NCBI GenBank assembly: GCA_014058105.1
Contig: JACGCM010001368.1
Coordinates: 1-64,000, forward strand
DNA: 64,000 nucleotides
From: Kingdonia uniflora
Taxonomy: Eukaryota; Streptophyta; Magnoliopsida; Ranunculales; Circaeasteraceae
Reading direction: 5' to 3'
Part shown: piece by piece, positions 61,277 through 64,000 of the stretch
How the letters are laid out: each line of letters begins with the position of its first letter
Position numbering within the stretch: the stretch's first letter is position 1
Position numbers and translations under genes: made by a program
Notes under the pieces: generated by a model
What the model saw: only the letters and a program-made list of their open reading frames with translations
What the model was told of the DNA's origin: nothing
The model's database searches: none

Positions 61277-64000
61277 ATGCTTGTTGTCGGTCGAAACGAA
61301 CTCATAAAAATAATCCAACTTCTCAAACGCGTAGCCGGCGGTATCCATATTTCTCAAAATCACGATCTAAATCATCGGAGAGGTTCGTAATCCAAAATAG
61401 TAAGAAATTAAAGACGGGAGTATTGCGATTTATTTGGTAACTATCCTAGCATATTGTCGGTCGAAACGAAACACTTTTAATCGATCCAACCTTTCAAACG
61501 TGTCGTCGGTATTCAAGCATCTCGGAATTGCGATTTATTTGGTAACTATCCTAGCATGTTGTCGGTTAAAACTGAGCTCCAAAAAACGAACCAACCTCTC
61601 AAACGAGTTGCATGTAGACATCTTTTTTTGAATTGAGATCTAAACCATCGGAGAGGTACATAATCCGTACCGGTCAAAAATTAAAACTATGAGTATTGCG
61701 ATTCATTTGATAACTATCCCCGCATGTTGTCGAACAAAGAAAACTCTTAGATGCGATCCAACATCACAAACGAGTAGCTGGTATCCAATTTTTTATAATT
61801 GCGTTCTAAAGCATCGGAGAGGTACGAAATCCGCACCAATGTAAAGTTAAAACCGGTAGTATTGCGATTCCTTTGGTAACTATCCTAGTAAGTTGTCGGT
61901 CGTAACGAAACTCTACGAAATGATACATCCTCCCAAACGAGTTGTCGGTATCAAAATTTCTCAGAATTGCGATAAAAACTATCGAAGTGGCACATAATAC
62001 GTACCTGTGAAAAATTCAAACTGGGATTATTGCAATTTATTGGTAACTATCCAAGCATGTTGACGATCGAAACGATCTCTTAAAAATGATCCATCTTCCC
62101 AAACGAGTAGCCGGTATCCAAACTTATCAGAATTGGGATCTAAAGCATCGGAGAAGTTTGAAATCCGTACCGGTTGAAACAGAACTCCTAAAAGCGATCC
62201 AACCTCTCAAACGAGTTGCCAGTATCCAACCTATCATAATTGCGTTCTAAAGCATCGGAGAGGTACGAAATCCGTACCAGTGAAAAATTTAAACCGGCAG
62301 TATTGCGATTCATTTTGAAACTATCCTAGCAAGTTGTCATTCGTAATGTAACTCTTTGAAATGATCCATCCTCTCAAACGAGTTGTCGGTAGCCAAACTT
62401 CTCAATATTGCGATAGAAACTATTAGAGTGGTACATAATCCGTACCGGTCCAAAATTCAAGCTGGGAATATTGCGATTCATTTGGTAACTATACATGCAT
62501 GTTGTCGGTCGAAATGAACTCATAAAAGCAATCCAACTTCTCTAACGAGTAGCCGGTATCCATATTTCACAAAATCGCGATCTAATGCATCATAGAGGTT
62601 CAAAATCCGAACCAGTCATAAATAGACGCCGAGTATTGCGATTTATTTGGTAACTAACCTAGTATGTTGTCGGTCGAAACGAAACTCTTTAAATCGATCC
62701 AACCACTCAAACGTCTTGCCTACATTCTCGGAATTGCAATTTATTTTTGAACTATCCTAGCATGTTGTCGGTTGAAACTGAACTCATAAAAACGATCCAA
62801 CCTCCCAATCGAGTTGCATGTAGACATGCTTTTTTGAATTGAGATCTAAACCATCGGTGATGTACTTAATCGGTACCGGTCCAAAATTCAAACTGGGAGT
62901 ATTGCGATTCATTTGGTAACTATCCTAAAATGTTGTCGATCGAAGAGAAACTCTTAGAAGCGATCCAAACTCACAAACGAATTGCCGGTATCCAACCTTT
63001 CATAATTGCGCTCTAAAGCATCAGAGAGGTACGAAATCCGTACCAGTCAAAAATTAAAACCGACAGTTTTGCGATTCATTTGGTAACTATCCTCACATGT
63101 TGACGGCCGTAGAGAAACTCTTAGAAATAATACATCCTCTCAAACGAGTTGTCGGTAGCAAAATTTCTCAGAATTTTGATAGAAACCATCGGAGTGGTAC
63201 ATAATACGTACCGGTCAAAAATTCAAACCGTGAGCAATGCGATTCATTTGATAACTTGCCAAGCATGTTGCCGGACGAAACGAACTCATAAAAACAATCT
63301 AACATATCAAACGAGTAGCCGGTATCCATACTTCTCAGAATCGCGAACTAAAGCATCGGAGAGGTTCAAAATCCAAGCCAGTCATAAATAGAAGCCGGGT
63401 GTATTGCAATTTTTTTGGTAACTATCCAGGCATGTTGTCTGTTGAAACGAAAGTTTTAAAATCGATCCAACCTCTCAAACGTGTTGCCGGCATCCATGCT
63501 TCTCAGAATTGCAATCTAAAGCATTATAGTGGTACGAAATATGTACCATTCAAAAATTCAAACCGGGAGTATTGCGTTTCATTTGGTAACTATCATAGCA
63601 TGTTGTCGATTTAAAAAAAACTCATAAAAAAGAACCAACCTCTCAAAGGAGTTGCATGTAAGCATGCTTTTGAAATTGAGATCTAAACCATCGGAGAGGT
63701 ACATAATCCGTACCGGTCAAAAATTCAAGCAGGGAGTATTGCGATTCATTTCATAACTATAGTAGCATGTTGTCGATCGAAGTAAAACTCTATGAAGCGA
63801 TCCAAACTCACAAACGAGTAGCTGGTATCCAATTTTTCATAATTGCGTTATAATGCATCGAAGAGGTACGAAATTCGTGCCAGTGAAAAATTAAAACCGG
63901 CATTATTGTGATTTATTTGGTAACTATCATTGCATGTTATCGGCCGCAACGAAACTCTTAGAAATGATACATCCTCCCAAACGAGTTGCCGGTAGCAAAA

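Larger units (their letters stand above)
46095..64000 (+). repeat. Satellite block S4, HOR with frequent short type 2 monomers
   Basis: The same satellite runs to the window end and continues beyond it. Type 3 monomers are mostly the TTGCATGTAGACATGC form, and type 4 often reads ATCCCCGCATGTTGTCGATC. Shortened type 2 junctions (GGAATTGCGATTTATTTGG and variants) occur near 49633, 50407, 51814, 52606, 54226, 55661, 56435, 57861, 59412, 61530 and 62735; a pair 774 bp apart equals four full monomers plus one of 105 bp. A second deletion (TTGCCTACATTCTCGG) marks units near 51795, 57843 and 62718. Other shortened monomers are near 48680, 49200, 56945, 58918 and 62175. No gene is present. Confidence 0.97.

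Noticed and set aside
4650..64000. CENP-B box in the satellite
   Set aside because: I compared TTCG and CGGG occurrences in the monomer with the spacing of the box (TTCG, four bases, A, two bases, CGGG). CCGGGA is present but no TTCG lies at the right distance on either strand.
4650..64000. CRISPR-like direct repeats
   Set aside because: The whole 167 bp unit repeats without unique spacers, and the host is a plant.

Overview
This window looks like nuclear DNA from a flowering plant, probably a eudicot; I cannot name the species. It holds no recognisable host gene, rRNA, tRNA or CRISPR array. About 70% is one tandem satellite with a monomer of about 167 bp. Three L1-type LINE retrotransposons interrupt it. 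The plant assignment rests on the LINE proteins: ORF1 with a DUF4283-type domain and a CCHC knuckle, and ORF2 with endonuclease, reverse transcriptase, zf-RVT and a C-terminal RNase H. That architecture is typical of angiosperm L1 elements. The long array, the higher-order repeat structure, an inverted block and LINE insertions fit centromeric, pericentromeric or other heterochromatin, but the sequence alone does not show which.

Layout: 1-4649, 3' part of LINE A (+), heavily frameshifted. 4650-14270, satellite (+). 14271-17432, the same satellite inverted, with a near-perfect palindrome at its right junction. 17433-26236, satellite (+). 26237-34555, full-length LINE B (+), closely related to LINE A, with 5' UTR, ORF1, a repeat-bearing linker, ORF2 and a short 3' UTR. 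34556-39853, satellite (+). 39854-46094, LINE C (-), a more distant relative with an open ORF1 and a dead, 3'-truncated ORF2. 46095-64000, satellite (+).

The satellite is a higher-order repeat (HOR). Five monomer types follow each other in fixed order (called 1-2-3-4-5 here), with a period of about 836-838 bp (for example 20838-21675). Local variants are 4-mers that skip a type, an 820 bp unit with a 15 bp deletion, and units with a type 2 monomer shortened by 62 bp. The shortened form is common between 49 and 63 kb. Segments of 0.5 to several kb have been copied within the array. Most monomers carry a short dyad, GGTAC-N7-GTACC, which in type 1 becomes GGTTC/T-N7-GAACC.

No LINE here looks able to move by itself. 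LINE B has one frameshift in ORF1 and two frameshifts plus one stop in ORF2. LINE A has many lesions. LINE C has a stop, a deletion, a changed reverse-transcriptase active site and no 3' end. I found no convincing new gene system. The most interesting leads are the HOR with its dyad, the inverted block, the odd flanks of LINEs A and B, and a conserved Cys-rich module in ORF1.
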